Below, one piece after another: positions 24,105 through 31,140 of a stretch of 64,000 nt of DNA. Position 1 is the first letter of the stretch. Each line of letters starts with the position of its first letter. The notes under the pieces are model-generated. The model saw nothing but the letters and a program-made list of their open reading frames with translations, searched no databases and was not told the origin of the DNA. This DNA comes from Treponema sp. GTDB lineage: Bacteria; Spirochaetota; Spirochaetia; Treponematales; Treponemataceae. A program made the position numbers and the translations under genes. The stretch is from contig JAEDCT010000004.1 in the NCBI GenBank assembly GCA_016294035.1, positions 62,001 through 126,000 of the forward strand, read 5' to 3'.

Positions 24105-24788
24105 ATGAACAAGATTTCAATACTTTATGAGGATGATGAGATTCTTCTTGTCAACAAGGAATATGGTGTTTCGGTTCAGGGAGGTGCAGGCATTGCTCAT
24201 CCTCTTGATGAAGAACTTTCAAATCAGCTTGGATACAAAATTTTTCTTGTGCACAGACTGGACAGGGAAACTTCCGGTATTCTCATTGTTGCAAAAAATT
24301 CAAAGGCTGCCGCAAAGTGGACTAATCTTATTTCAACGGATCAGGTAAAAAAGGAATATACCGCGCTTTGTTTTGGAATTCCTGTAATAAATGGAAAGCC
24401 CTGCTTAAAGGGGAAATTGTCTGGAACAATTGAGGCTCATGGACGAGTGCAGGAAGCTGTGACTTTTTTTGAAGTCGTAAAAACAGGCCGGGTGACTCTT
24501 GAGCCTGGTGAGGATAACGCTCTTTGTGCGCTGGATATTTCCTGCCTGCATATAACACTGGGAAGCGGAAGAATGCACCAGATCAGAATTCAGATGGCAA
24601 AGGCCATGTGTCCTCTTCTGGCTGATGACAAGCACGGAAATTTCAGGATGAACAAAAAGGCAAGGAAAATCGGAGTCAAAAAGCTTCATCTTGCGGCAAC
24701 AAGACTGACTGTTCCTGTGGAAGGAAATTACCGTACATTTGAGATTCCACTTCCGGAACATATGGAAAGAACACTTTCGATTCTTTGA
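24105..24788 (+). CDS. RNA pseudouridine synthase, RluA family
   Basis: The 227-residue enzyme isomerises uridine to pseudouridine in rRNA or tRNA. It has the RluA catalytic motif 'HRLDRETSG' with Asp53, the N-terminal 'LYEDDEILLVNKEYGVSVQ', and the C-terminal 'GRMHQIRIQMA' that matches the family RNA/uridine-binding motif 'GR.HQIR.H'. There is no S4 domain, so it is the short type; the exact target base cannot be told. The ATG has no Shine-Dalgarno; a TAGAAT -10-like box lies 11 bases upstream (24088-24093) without a clear -35. The promoter of the next gene overlaps its 3' end. Confidence 0.88.
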   Translation: MNKISILYEDDEILLVNKEYGVSVQGGAGIAHPLDEELSNQLGYKIFLVHRLDRETSGILIVAKNSKAAAKWTNLISTDQVKKEYTALCFGIPVINGKPCLKGKLSGTIEAHGRVQEAVTFFEVVKTGRVTLEPGEDNALCALDISCLHITLGSGRMHQIRIQMAKAMCPLLADDKHGNFRMNKKARKIGVKKLHLAATRLTVPVEGNYRTFEIPLPEHMERTLSIL

Positions 24789-24813
24789 AAACTATGGAGT
24801 TTTGTGATAGAAT
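24785..24813 (+). promoter_or_regulatory. Predicted promoter of the 24823 gene, leaderless geometry
   Basis: TTGAAA (24785-24790), exactly 17 bases, TAGAAT (24808-24813). Nine bases then lead to ATG 24823, so the transcript leader would be about 0-3 bases. No Shine-Dalgarno is present. Confidence 0.6.
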
Positions 24814-24822
24814 TACCTTATT

Positions 24823-25335
24823 ATGATTAACTCTATTGCAAAACTCTTTAAGGCACTTTGCTCCAATACAGATCCAGGTGCCTTGGCTCATGCTGTTTCC
24901 TGCGGTATTCTTCTTGGATTCGTTCCTCAGGACAATGCCTTGTGGGTGCTTTTGTTTGTTTTCATTCTGTTCATGAACATTCAGCGTGCCACTTATGCAC
25001 TCTGCGTTATTGTTGGTGCCCTGCTGGGAGCTCTTCTTGATCCTCTTTTTGATCAGGTGGGTTATTGGATTTTAATGCAGGAAAGTCTGGAACCGTTTTT
25101 TGTTCGTCTTCTGAACATTCCCTTTGTTGCCTTCACAAAAATCAACAACACAATTGTAATGGGGTCTCTTGCCTGCGGTATAGTTGCATATATCCCATTA
25201 TATGTTATTGCCAGGGTGTTCATTCATTTCTGGAGAAAGTATGCGGCTGAAAAGGTTAGGGAATTGAAGATTGTTAAGCTGTTGAAGCATATTCCTCTTA
25301 TTGAAAAGATTGCAGAATTTGCAGTGGGAGACTAG
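24823..25335 (+). CDS. TIGR03546-like membrane protein (DUF2062-related)
   Basis: The 170-residue protein has three or four membrane segments (about 20-40, 42-72, 108-138). It carries the family start 'SIAKLFKALCSNTDPGALAHA', then 'GILLGFVPQDNALWVLLF', a Pro-containing segment, and a basic C-terminal amphipathic tail. I recall this family (TIGR03546) as the usual partner of TIGR03545, which is exactly the next gene, 5 bases downstream. It is found only in bacteria with outer membranes and has no assigned function. Confidence 0.78.
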   Translation: MINSIAKLFKALCSNTDPGALAHAVSCGILLGFVPQDNALWVLLFVFILFMNIQRATYALCVIVGALLGALLDPLFDQVGYWILMQESLEPFFVRLLNIPFVAFTKINNTIVMGSLACGIVAYIPLYVIARVFIHFWRKYAAEKVRELKIVKLLKHIPLIEKIAEFAVGD

Positions 25336-25340
25336 AAAAA

Positions 25341-27572
25341 ATGAAAAAGGATGATAAGACTCTGGATACGACTGCAGAAACAAAGCCTGCAAAGAAGACA
25401 AAGAAAGTAAAGGTGGAAAAACAGTTCCCTGCAAAAAAGCTTCCATCACTTTTTAGAAAATCATACACAGAAAAAAAGCTTAACTCAAAGATTCTGAAAA
25501 AACTCTATGTTCCAAAGGACAAGACTGATGTGGAAAGCCTCTTTGAGAAGGGGGCAAATCCAAAGAAGCCTGAGCTGCTTGCAGTTTCCATGGACAGAAC
25601 ATTTACAAAGAAGGAACTCAAAAGGTTTGAGAAACTTGCAAAGGACATTAAGAGCCATGGCCTCAGAATAAAATTTATTCCTCTGGCTGCTGTTGCTGCT
25701 TTCATCTTTGCGGTGTTCACCATTGTCATGACATTCAAGAATCCAATAACCAGGAAGATTCTCAAGAATGCCTGTGAGGGTATTTTCGGGGCAAAAACAG
25801 ACATTGCCTATGTAAATCTTGAAATCTTCGGGACATCACTGACAGTTCATGGACTTGCCATTGGAGATAAGGACCATGAGTTCAAGAATCTTTTTGAGGC
25901 TGAAAAGATTGAGGTTTCGTTTAGTCTTGTTCAGGCTCTCAGAAAAAGATTTGATGCAAAGAACCTTGAAGTAACCGGAATGAAATTTGGTACTGAAAGA
26001 AAAACCAGCTGCAAGCTTCCTGAAAAACCAAAGAAGCCTCAGTCAGAGGAAGAGAGTGCATTCGTAAAGTCTCTCAAGGCAAAATCTGAGAATGCAGTTA
26101 AGGATTTGAAGAACCAGGCATTTGACATGCTTGGCGGATCATCTCCGGAGGAAATTGTTGCAAATCTTCAGGCCCAGCTTAAGACTCCGGCAGCTTCTCT
26201 TGCTGCAAAGTCTCAGGCAGAAGAAATGATTGCAAAGTGGAAGGCAAAGCCGGAAGAAATAAAGACTCAGGTAAATGATTTTTCAGCTACGGTAAAGGCT
26301 CTTCAGAAAATTAATTCAAAGAACATGAAGGATCCGGCTGAAATCAAGGCTACTATTGAAAAGGTTCAGAAGGCAATTGAGGAATCAAAGAAACTTCAGG
26401 CTCAGGTTAAGACTGTGACAAATGAAGTCAAGGAGGATTCAAAGAAGATTCAGACTCTTTCAACTGATTTGAAGAAAGCGGTTGAATCGGACACAAAACT
26501 TGCCAGGGAAAAAATCGGGTCTGCCGTTGATGCTGTGAAGAATGCCAAGCAGATTTTCAATAAGGCAATGGATACTGTTGGATATAACATGCTGGGACAG
26601 TATTATCCTTATGTCAAGATTGGTCTTTCCTATGCCCAGCAGATTAAGGCATCTCAGGCTGCAGCAAAGAAGTCTGAGCCACCAAAAAAAGAACGCAAGG
26701 AAAACTCGCGCCGTTTCAAGGGAAGAACAATTCAGTTCTGGAAAGACAGGCCGGCTTTCCTCATTGAAAACGTCAAGGCTTCTGGTCCAAACTTCCGGGG
26801 AACCATTACTGATATTTCCAGCAACCAGGATCTCTGGGGAAAGCCAATGAAGGCTGTATGTGATTTTGAGCTTAAGGATATTGAACATCATGGGGGCCTT
26901 GTAATGGATACTCGTTCAACATCAAAGGCAGCTCTTATTTCCGGTGATTATTCCGGAAAGGGATTCAATGCAAAGGTTGATGGATCAAAGATTGCAAAGG
27001 TAAGCGGAATTCCTTCTGTTTCTGGAACTGCAGGAATCAAGGCTAAATTCAAGGTTGATCCTGAGTTCTTTGAAATCGGCGGATCTGTTGACCTTAATCC
27101 TGTAACACTGACTTCTGATGGTTTCTCAAATGAAATGGTAACCAGATATTATCAGGAAGCACTTTCTGCTGTTACAAGACTTTCCATGGGGTTCGATGCC
27201 ACATTCTCCAAGGCTAATGGCGTTAATCTTGATTTGTCAGGAAACTTTGGAGATCAGTTTGCAAAGGCTCTCAAGGCTGCTGCAATGAAAGCTGGTCAGG
27301 ATGCAAAGAATGCCGCTTTCAAGAAGATTAATGAACAGATAAACAGTTCTTCAAATGAAGCTCTTCTCAAGGTAAAGGAATTCATGGGTATTGAGGGTGA
27401 TATTGATGTTCAGAACACAAATCTTGATTCAATACAGAAAACCCTTGAAGCAAAGAAAGTTGAATTTGAAAAGCAACTGAAGGAGAAGGCTGCAAATGCA
27501 GTCACTGAAAAGGTTTCAGACAAGATTGGTGTAAACGGTGCCAATGCTCTTAAGGGGCTTTTGAAAAGATAA
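25341..27572 (+). CDS. TIGR03545-like envelope protein with AsmA-like N-terminal region
   Basis: The 743-residue protein has a Lys-rich cytoplasmic N-terminus (1-110), one membrane anchor (about 112-133), and a large region outside. Directly after the anchor the pattern 'IFGAKTDIAYVNLEIFG', 'SLTVHGLAIGDKDHEFKNLFEAEKIEVSFS' (in part) and 'KNLEVTGMKFGTER' resembles the opening of AsmA/YdbH-like proteins, which form lipid-conducting beta-grooves between membranes. A helical, Lys/Ala-rich stretch (about 225-400) follows, then another beta-rich part (about 450-640) and a helical end. It is paired with the TIGR03546-like gene. Periplasmic bridging or lipid transport is my inference. Confidence 0.75.
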   Translation: MKKDDKTLDTTAETKPAKKTKKVKVEKQFPAKKLPSLFRKSYTEKKLNSKILKKLYVPKDKTDVESLFEKGANPKKPELLAVSMDRTFTKKELKRFEKLAKDIKSHGLRIKFIPLAAVAAFIFAVFTIVMTFKNPITRKILKNACEGIFGAKTDIAYVNLEIFGTSLTVHGLAIGDKDHEFKNLFEAEKIEVSFSLVQALRKRFDAKNLEVTGMKFGTERKTSCKLPEKPKKPQSEEESAFVKSLKAKSENAVKDLKNQAFDMLGGSSPEEIVANLQAQLKTPAASLAAKSQAEEMIAKWKAKPEEIKTQVNDFSATVKALQKINSKNMKDPAEIKATIEKVQKAIEESKKLQAQVKTVTNEVKEDSKKIQTLSTDLKKAVESDTKLAREKIGSAVDAVKNAKQIFNKAMDTVGYNMLGQYYPYVKIGLSYAQQIKASQAAAKKSEPPKKERKENSRRFKGRTIQFWKDRPAFLIENVKASGPNFRGTITDISSNQDLWGKPMKAVCDFELKDIEHHGGLVMDTRSTSKAALISGDYSGKGFNAKVDGSKIAKVSGIPSVSGTAGIKAKFKVDPEFFEIGGSVDLNPVTLTSDGFSNEMVTRYYQEALSAVTRLSMGFDATFSKANGVNLDLSGNFGDQFAKALKAAAMKAGQDAKNAAFKKINEQINSSSNEALLKVKEFMGIEGDIDVQNTNLDSIQKTLEAKKVEFEKQLKEKAANAVTEKVSDKIGVNGANALKGLLKR

Positions 27573-27580
27573 TCCGCGCA

Positions 27581-27625
27581 ACCGGTAGTGTATGGTTGAC
27601 TACCGGTCAATTATTATGTTAATAT
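27581..27625 (+). promoter_or_regulatory. Inverted repeat overlapping a possible yebC promoter
   Basis: ACCGGTAGT (27581-27589) and ACTACCGGT (27599-27607) form a perfect 9-bp inverted repeat. TTGACT (27596-27601), which overlaps the right arm, and TAATAT (27620-27625, 18-base spacer) could be the yebC promoter. The repeat could be an operator or the 3'-end hairpin of the upstream gene; it has no T-run. Confidence 0.4.
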
Positions 27626-27661
27626 TTTTGCAATTATTCGATTTTTTTCAAGGAGTTTCCA

Positions 27662-28453
27662 ATGTCAGGACACAATAAATGGTCGACAATTAAACATGCC
27701 AAGGGTGCTGCTGATGCAAAGCGTGGTGCACTTTTCACTAAATTGATTAAGGAAATTTCTATCGCTGCAAGCATGGGCGGTGGAGATCCAGATTCTAACC
27801 CACGTCTTCGTGCTGCTATCGTTAAGGCTCGTGCAGCTTCAATGCCAAAGGACAATATTAAGCGTGCAATCGACAAGGGTACTGGTGCAGGTGCAGGTGC
27901 AGCAATCTACCAGGAATTGGTATATGAAGGATACGCTCAGGGCGGTGTAGCTGTTCTGGTTGAAGTTCTTACAGATAACAACAATCGTGCTGCTGCAAAC
28001 GTTCGCAACATTTTCTCAAAGAACGGTGGAAACCTTGGAACATCTGGTTCTGTAAGCCGTATGTTTGACCGCAAGGGTGTTATTGTTCTTGATGGTGAAA
28101 AGATTTCTGAAGATGAAGTAATGGAAGTTGCTCTTGAAGCAGGTGCAGAAGACGTAGTTGCAGAAGACGGAGTAATCACAATTACTACAGATCCAAACGA
28201 CTTTACTGCTGTTGTTGAAGCAATTCAGGCAAAGCATGATGCTGGTCTTTCTCCAAAGGAAGAAGAAACTCCAGAATCAGAAAAGTGGGCATCTCTCTCA
28301 GCTGCAGTATCAATGGTTCCACAGATGACAACTGCTGTTGATCTTGATACAGCTGCTAAGGTTAAGAAGCTTTTGGACAGACTCGAAGAAGATGATGATG
28401 TTCAGGCTGTTTGGTCAACAGTTGAATATCCGGATGATTTCGAGGATGCTTAA
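27662..28453 (+). CDS. yebC: YebC/PmpR family protein
   Basis: The 263-residue protein has the invariant family start 'MSGHNKWSTIKHAKGAADAKRG' (quoted over two segments: MSGHNKWSTIKHAKG and AADAKRG), then 'NPRLRAAIVKARAASMPKDNI' and the acidic C-terminal domain. YebC proteins were long called transcription regulators; more recent work links the family to helping ribosomes through polyproline stretches. It is somewhat longer than the common 245 residues because of an insert near 200 ('SPKEEETPESEKWASLSAA'). AAGGAG precedes the ATG. It lies next to ruvC, as in many bacteria. Confidence 0.95.
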   Translation: MSGHNKWSTIKHAKGAADAKRGALFTKLIKEISIAASMGGGDPDSNPRLRAAIVKARAASMPKDNIKRAIDKGTGAGAGAAIYQELVYEGYAQGGVAVLVEVLTDNNNRAAANVRNIFSKNGGNLGTSGSVSRMFDRKGVIVLDGEKISEDEVMEVALEAGAEDVVAEDGVITITTDPNDFTAVVEAIQAKHDAGLSPKEEETPESEKWASLSAAVSMVPQMTTAVDLDTAAKVKKLLDRLEEDDDVQAVWSTVEYPDDFEDA

Positions 28454-28484
28454 TTTTTACATATATTTAGCATAGTATTGATAA

Positions 28485-28527
28485 GGCTGCGTTCTTTATT
28501 CAGTTAAGGTCGCAGCCTGATTTTTTT
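28485..28527 (+). terminator. Terminator or attenuator between yebC and ruvC
   Basis: GGCTGCG (28485-28491) pairs with CGCAGCC (28511-28517), followed by TGA and seven T's (28521-28527). The T-tract ends four bases before the ruvC GTG, so the hairpin occupies the ruvC leader. Confidence 0.8.
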
Positions 28528-28531
28528 GAAA

Positions 28532-29008
28532 GTGAAAAGACGAATAATTGGAATTGATCCGGGACTTGCCAATACCGGTTTCGGGATAATTGATTGCGAT
28601 GAAATAAGGATGTCTCTCGTAAGTTATGGAGTAATAGAAACTCCAAGTACTGACAGCCATGAACTGAGACTTCTGTCAATTTACAACAGGTTGAGTGCCG
28701 TTCTTGATGAATTCAATCCAGATGAAGCAGCAATGGAAACACTGTATTTTGCAAGAAATACTACGAGCGCCCTTGCAGTTGCTGAATCCAAGGGGATCAT
28801 AACATTAAGCCTGGCCCAGAGAGTAATTCCACTTTCGATGTATACTCCAAATCAGATTAAGCATACTGTTACGGGAACAAAGACTGCGGATAAGGACACT
28901 GTCCAGCAGTTTGTGAAGATTCTTCTTGGCTTGAAGGATATTCCAAGACCTGATCATGCTGCAGATGCACTTGCTGGAGCCATAACTCATTTCAGGTCTC
29001 CGTCATAA
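28532..29008 (+). CDS. ruvC: Crossover junction endonuclease RuvC
   Basis: RuvC cuts Holliday junctions during recombination repair with RuvAB. The 158-residue protein has the four acidic catalytic positions of the RNase-H fold: Asp9 in 'GIDPGLANTGFG', Glu in 'AAMETLYFARN', and the Asp pair in 'RPDHAADALAGAI'. GTG 28532 fits the family N-terminus; an in-frame TTG at 28526 lies in the terminator T-run. There is no Shine-Dalgarno and no clear promoter between the yebC terminator and this start, so expression may depend on read-through. Its last six bases overlap the convergent gene. Confidence 0.94.
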   Translation: MKRRIIGIDPGLANTGFGIIDCDEIRMSLVSYGVIETPSTDSHELRLLSIYNRLSAVLDEFNPDEAAMETLYFARNTTSALAVAESKGIITLSLAQRVIPLSMYTPNQIKHTVTGTKTADKDTVQQFVKILLGLKDIPRPDHAADALAGAITHFRSPS

Positions 29009-29737
29009 ATTTTTTATGGAACTTTTCTTAAGGCTGTAAAAATAGGAATTTCCCTTTTTACCGATTCTTTCAATCAATCCTAAATTCCAGAGAACCCATA
29101 CCATTATGTCTGATTCATTTTTCCTGGCTTCTGGAAAATCGATTTTCAGATTCTCGTAAAAATTCCTGGTTGTGAAGTTTTCTCCAAGGTTTTTCGGAAT
29201 CATTTTTTTGTATGAGCTTTTTCCGTGAAGTGTAATGATTTTTCCCATTTCTTCTAGTTTCTTTCCGGTTTTTAACCATGTCTTTTTAAAATGTCTGCGG
29301 TGGTTTTGTGATTGAACCGGTTCCATCATTTCTATCCGTTCTTCGCAGATCTGGCATTGGATGATATCAAGATAGAAGTTTTTTGAAAGAAGAATTTTTG
29401 TGAGTGATGTGAGTTCTCTGAATGCTGATATAAAATTTTTCTTTACGGGGCTTTTTCGTCTTTTTTTGTTTCCATGAAGGTCTGTGGTCTCAATGTATTT
29501 TGTGCAGGCAAGAGGGTACACAACAGTCACAGTGTAGCCTTGCTTTATGTATTCCAGGCATTTTTGTTTCAGGCTTCCAAGTGATCCTGTCTGTATTTCG
29601 AAGATCTTCTTGTTGCTTGCGGCTATGTCTGCAATGGAAGTTCCAATCCTGACTTCTGTTTGAGACCCCTCGTTGTTCAGGGCATATAAATCTTTCAGAG
29701 TCTTGTGAAGGTGGCTTTCATTGAGTGTGTTGATCAT
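29003..29737 (-). CDS. Putative PD-(D/E)XK-like nuclease-fold protein
   Basis: The 244-residue protein begins 'MINTLNESHLHKTLKDLYAL', then 'TEVRIGTSIADIAASNKKIF' and 'EIQTGSLGSLKQKC'. The order Glu29, Asp37, Glu47-x-Gln49 fits a PD-(D/E)XK core with Gln in place of the usual Lys. It continues 'YTVTVVYPLACTKYIETTD' and 'RKSPVKKNFISAFREL', which I recall from a widespread uncharacterised family (I believe DUF8091). The C-terminal third looks like a winged helix ('DIMVWVLWNLGLIERIGKKGNSY'). The longer frame to 29809 adds a hydrophobic stretch and would overlap the tyrS promoter, so I use the internal ATG; no good Shine-Dalgarno is seen. It converges on ruvC with a 6-base overlap. Confidence 0.68.
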   Translation of the reverse strand: MINTLNESHLHKTLKDLYALNNEGSQTEVRIGTSIADIAASNKKIFEIQTGSLGSLKQKCLEYIKQGYTVTVVYPLACTKYIETTDLHGNKKRRKSPVKKNFISAFRELTSLTKILLSKNFYLDIIQCQICEERIEMMEPVQSQNHRRHFKKTWLKTGKKLEEMGKIITLHGKSSYKKMIPKNLGENFTTRNFYENLKIDFPEARKNESDIMVWVLWNLGLIERIGKKGNSYFYSLKKSSIKNL

Positions 29738-29773
29738 TGTTTCATGTTGTATCAAAAACAAAAAATCATCAAG

Positions 29774-29802
29774 TTGAAAGAGAAAAATCAATTTGATATA
29801 AT
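29774..29802 (+). promoter_or_regulatory. Predicted tyrS promoter
   Basis: TTGAAA (29774-29779), 17 bases, TATAAT (29797-29802) with TG one base before the -10 (extended -10). The leader of about 66 bases contains a short GGC-GTTAT-GCC hairpin (around 29845) but no T-box features. Confidence 0.7.
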
Positions 29803-29874
29803 TTTGCATCGATTCGCACCGTTCAGGTTCGTCAGTCTAAATGTGGCGTTATGCCGTTTGTTTTGGAGTTATAT

Positions 29875-31119
29875 ATGAATAAGGCAATTGAAACTTTGCA
29901 GGAAAGAGGATTTTTTAACCAGTGTACAGATCTTGAGGCACTCTCAGCCAAAATGGATGAAGGTCCTGTTACTTTTTATGTTGGTGCTGATCCTACCGGT
30001 CCAAGCCTTCACATTGGCCACATGGTACCTTTCTTTGCATTCAGGCACTTGATGAAATTCGGACACAAGGGAATTGCACTTATTGGTGGCGGTACAGGAC
30101 GCATTGGTGATCCTTCGGGAAAGACTGAGATGAGAAAGATGCTCACTTATGAAACAATCGATGCCAACGTTGAAAACATCAAGAATCAGCTTGACAAGTT
30201 CCTTCACTTTGATGGTAACAATGCACGTGCCGCAAACAACAAGGACTGGCTCGAGGGACTTAATTACATCGACTTCCTGCGTGACATTGGATCATGCTTC
30301 AGCGTAAACAAAATGCTTACTTTTGAAGAATATCGTCTTCGTCTTGAAAGAGGTCTTTCCTTTATCGAATTCAATTATCAGCTTTTGCAGGCATTTGACT
30401 TCTATACACTCCATCAGAAATACGGAACATGTCTTCAGATTGGTGGTGCTGATCAGTGGGGAAATATTACAGCTGGTGTAGATCTTATCCGCAGAAAGCT
30501 TGGTGGAACTACTGAGCTCAATAAGGAACATCAGGCATTTGGTCTTACATTCCCTCTTATCATGAGAGCTGACGGAAAGAAAATGGGAAAGTCAGAAAAG
30601 GGTGCAATTTTCCTTGATCCGGCACTAACTCCGGTATTTGAATTCTTCCAGTACTGGCGAAATGTTCCTGATGCTGATGTCAGAAAGTTTATGCTTTTGT
30701 TTACATTCCTTGAGGTTTCAGAGATTGATTCAATTTGTTCTGGTGATATTAATGCTGCAAAGGAAAGACTTGCATACGAGGTAACAAAGGAAATCCACGG
30801 AACTGAAGAAGCAGACAAGGCATTAAGCGGTGCAAAGGCTGCCTTCGGTGGTGCAGGTGACAAGAACTCCATGCCTACAGTTACTCTTGAAAAGGCTAAG
30901 TTTGAAGCAGGATATCCTGTTTGTGATCTTTATTTTGACGTGAAGCTTGCTGGTACCAAGAGTGATGCACGACGTCTCATTCAGGGAAACGGTGCTTCAA
31001 TTAACGGCAGGACAATTACTGATGTGAAGGCTGTTATTTCACTTTCTGATGCAGATGAAGACGGAGACTTTGTTGTTCGCGCAGGAAAGAAAAAGATTTG
31101 CCGCATAGTTTGTCAGTAA
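29875..31119 (+). CDS. tyrS: Tyrosyl-tRNA synthetase
   Basis: TyrRS charges tRNA-Tyr with tyrosine. The 414-residue class I enzyme has the HIGH motif as 'HIGH' (His46-His49 in 'PSLHIGHM'), the tyrosine-pocket motif 'GADQWGNITAGVDLIRR', the KMSKS motif as 'KMGKS' (236-240), and a C-terminal S4-like domain ('KSDARRLIQGNGASINGRTI'). ATG 29875 has GGAG with a 6-base spacer; an upstream in-frame ATG at 29851 would overlap that Shine-Dalgarno. A near-consensus promoter lies upstream. The next gene starts 21 bases after its stop, so a lipoprotein is cotranscribed with it. Confidence 0.96.
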   Translation: MNKAIETLQERGFFNQCTDLEALSAKMDEGPVTFYVGADPTGPSLHIGHMVPFFAFRHLMKFGHKGIALIGGGTGRIGDPSGKTEMRKMLTYETIDANVENIKNQLDKFLHFDGNNARAANNKDWLEGLNYIDFLRDIGSCFSVNKMLTFEEYRLRLERGLSFIEFNYQLLQAFDFYTLHQKYGTCLQIGGADQWGNITAGVDLIRRKLGGTTELNKEHQAFGLTFPLIMRADGKKMGKSEKGAIFLDPALTPVFEFFQYWRNVPDADVRKFMLLFTFLEVSEIDSICSGDINAAKERLAYEVTKEIHGTEEADKALSGAKAAFGGAGDKNSMPTVTLEKAKFEAGYPVCDLYFDVKLAGTKSDARRLIQGNGASINGRTITDVKAVISLSDADEDGDFVVRAGKKKICRIVCQ

Positions 31120-31140
31120 TTTAAGGCGGAGATGTTTGCC

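Noticed and set aside
29738..29809. N-terminal extension of the minus-strand nuclease-like gene
   Set aside because: It adds a hydrophobic low-complexity stretch, lacks a Shine-Dalgarno, and overlaps the near-consensus tyrS promoter; the family-like start is the internal Met.
29803..29874. T-box leader upstream of tyrS
   Set aside because: The leader is only about 66 bases, without the T-box bulge sequence or a terminator.
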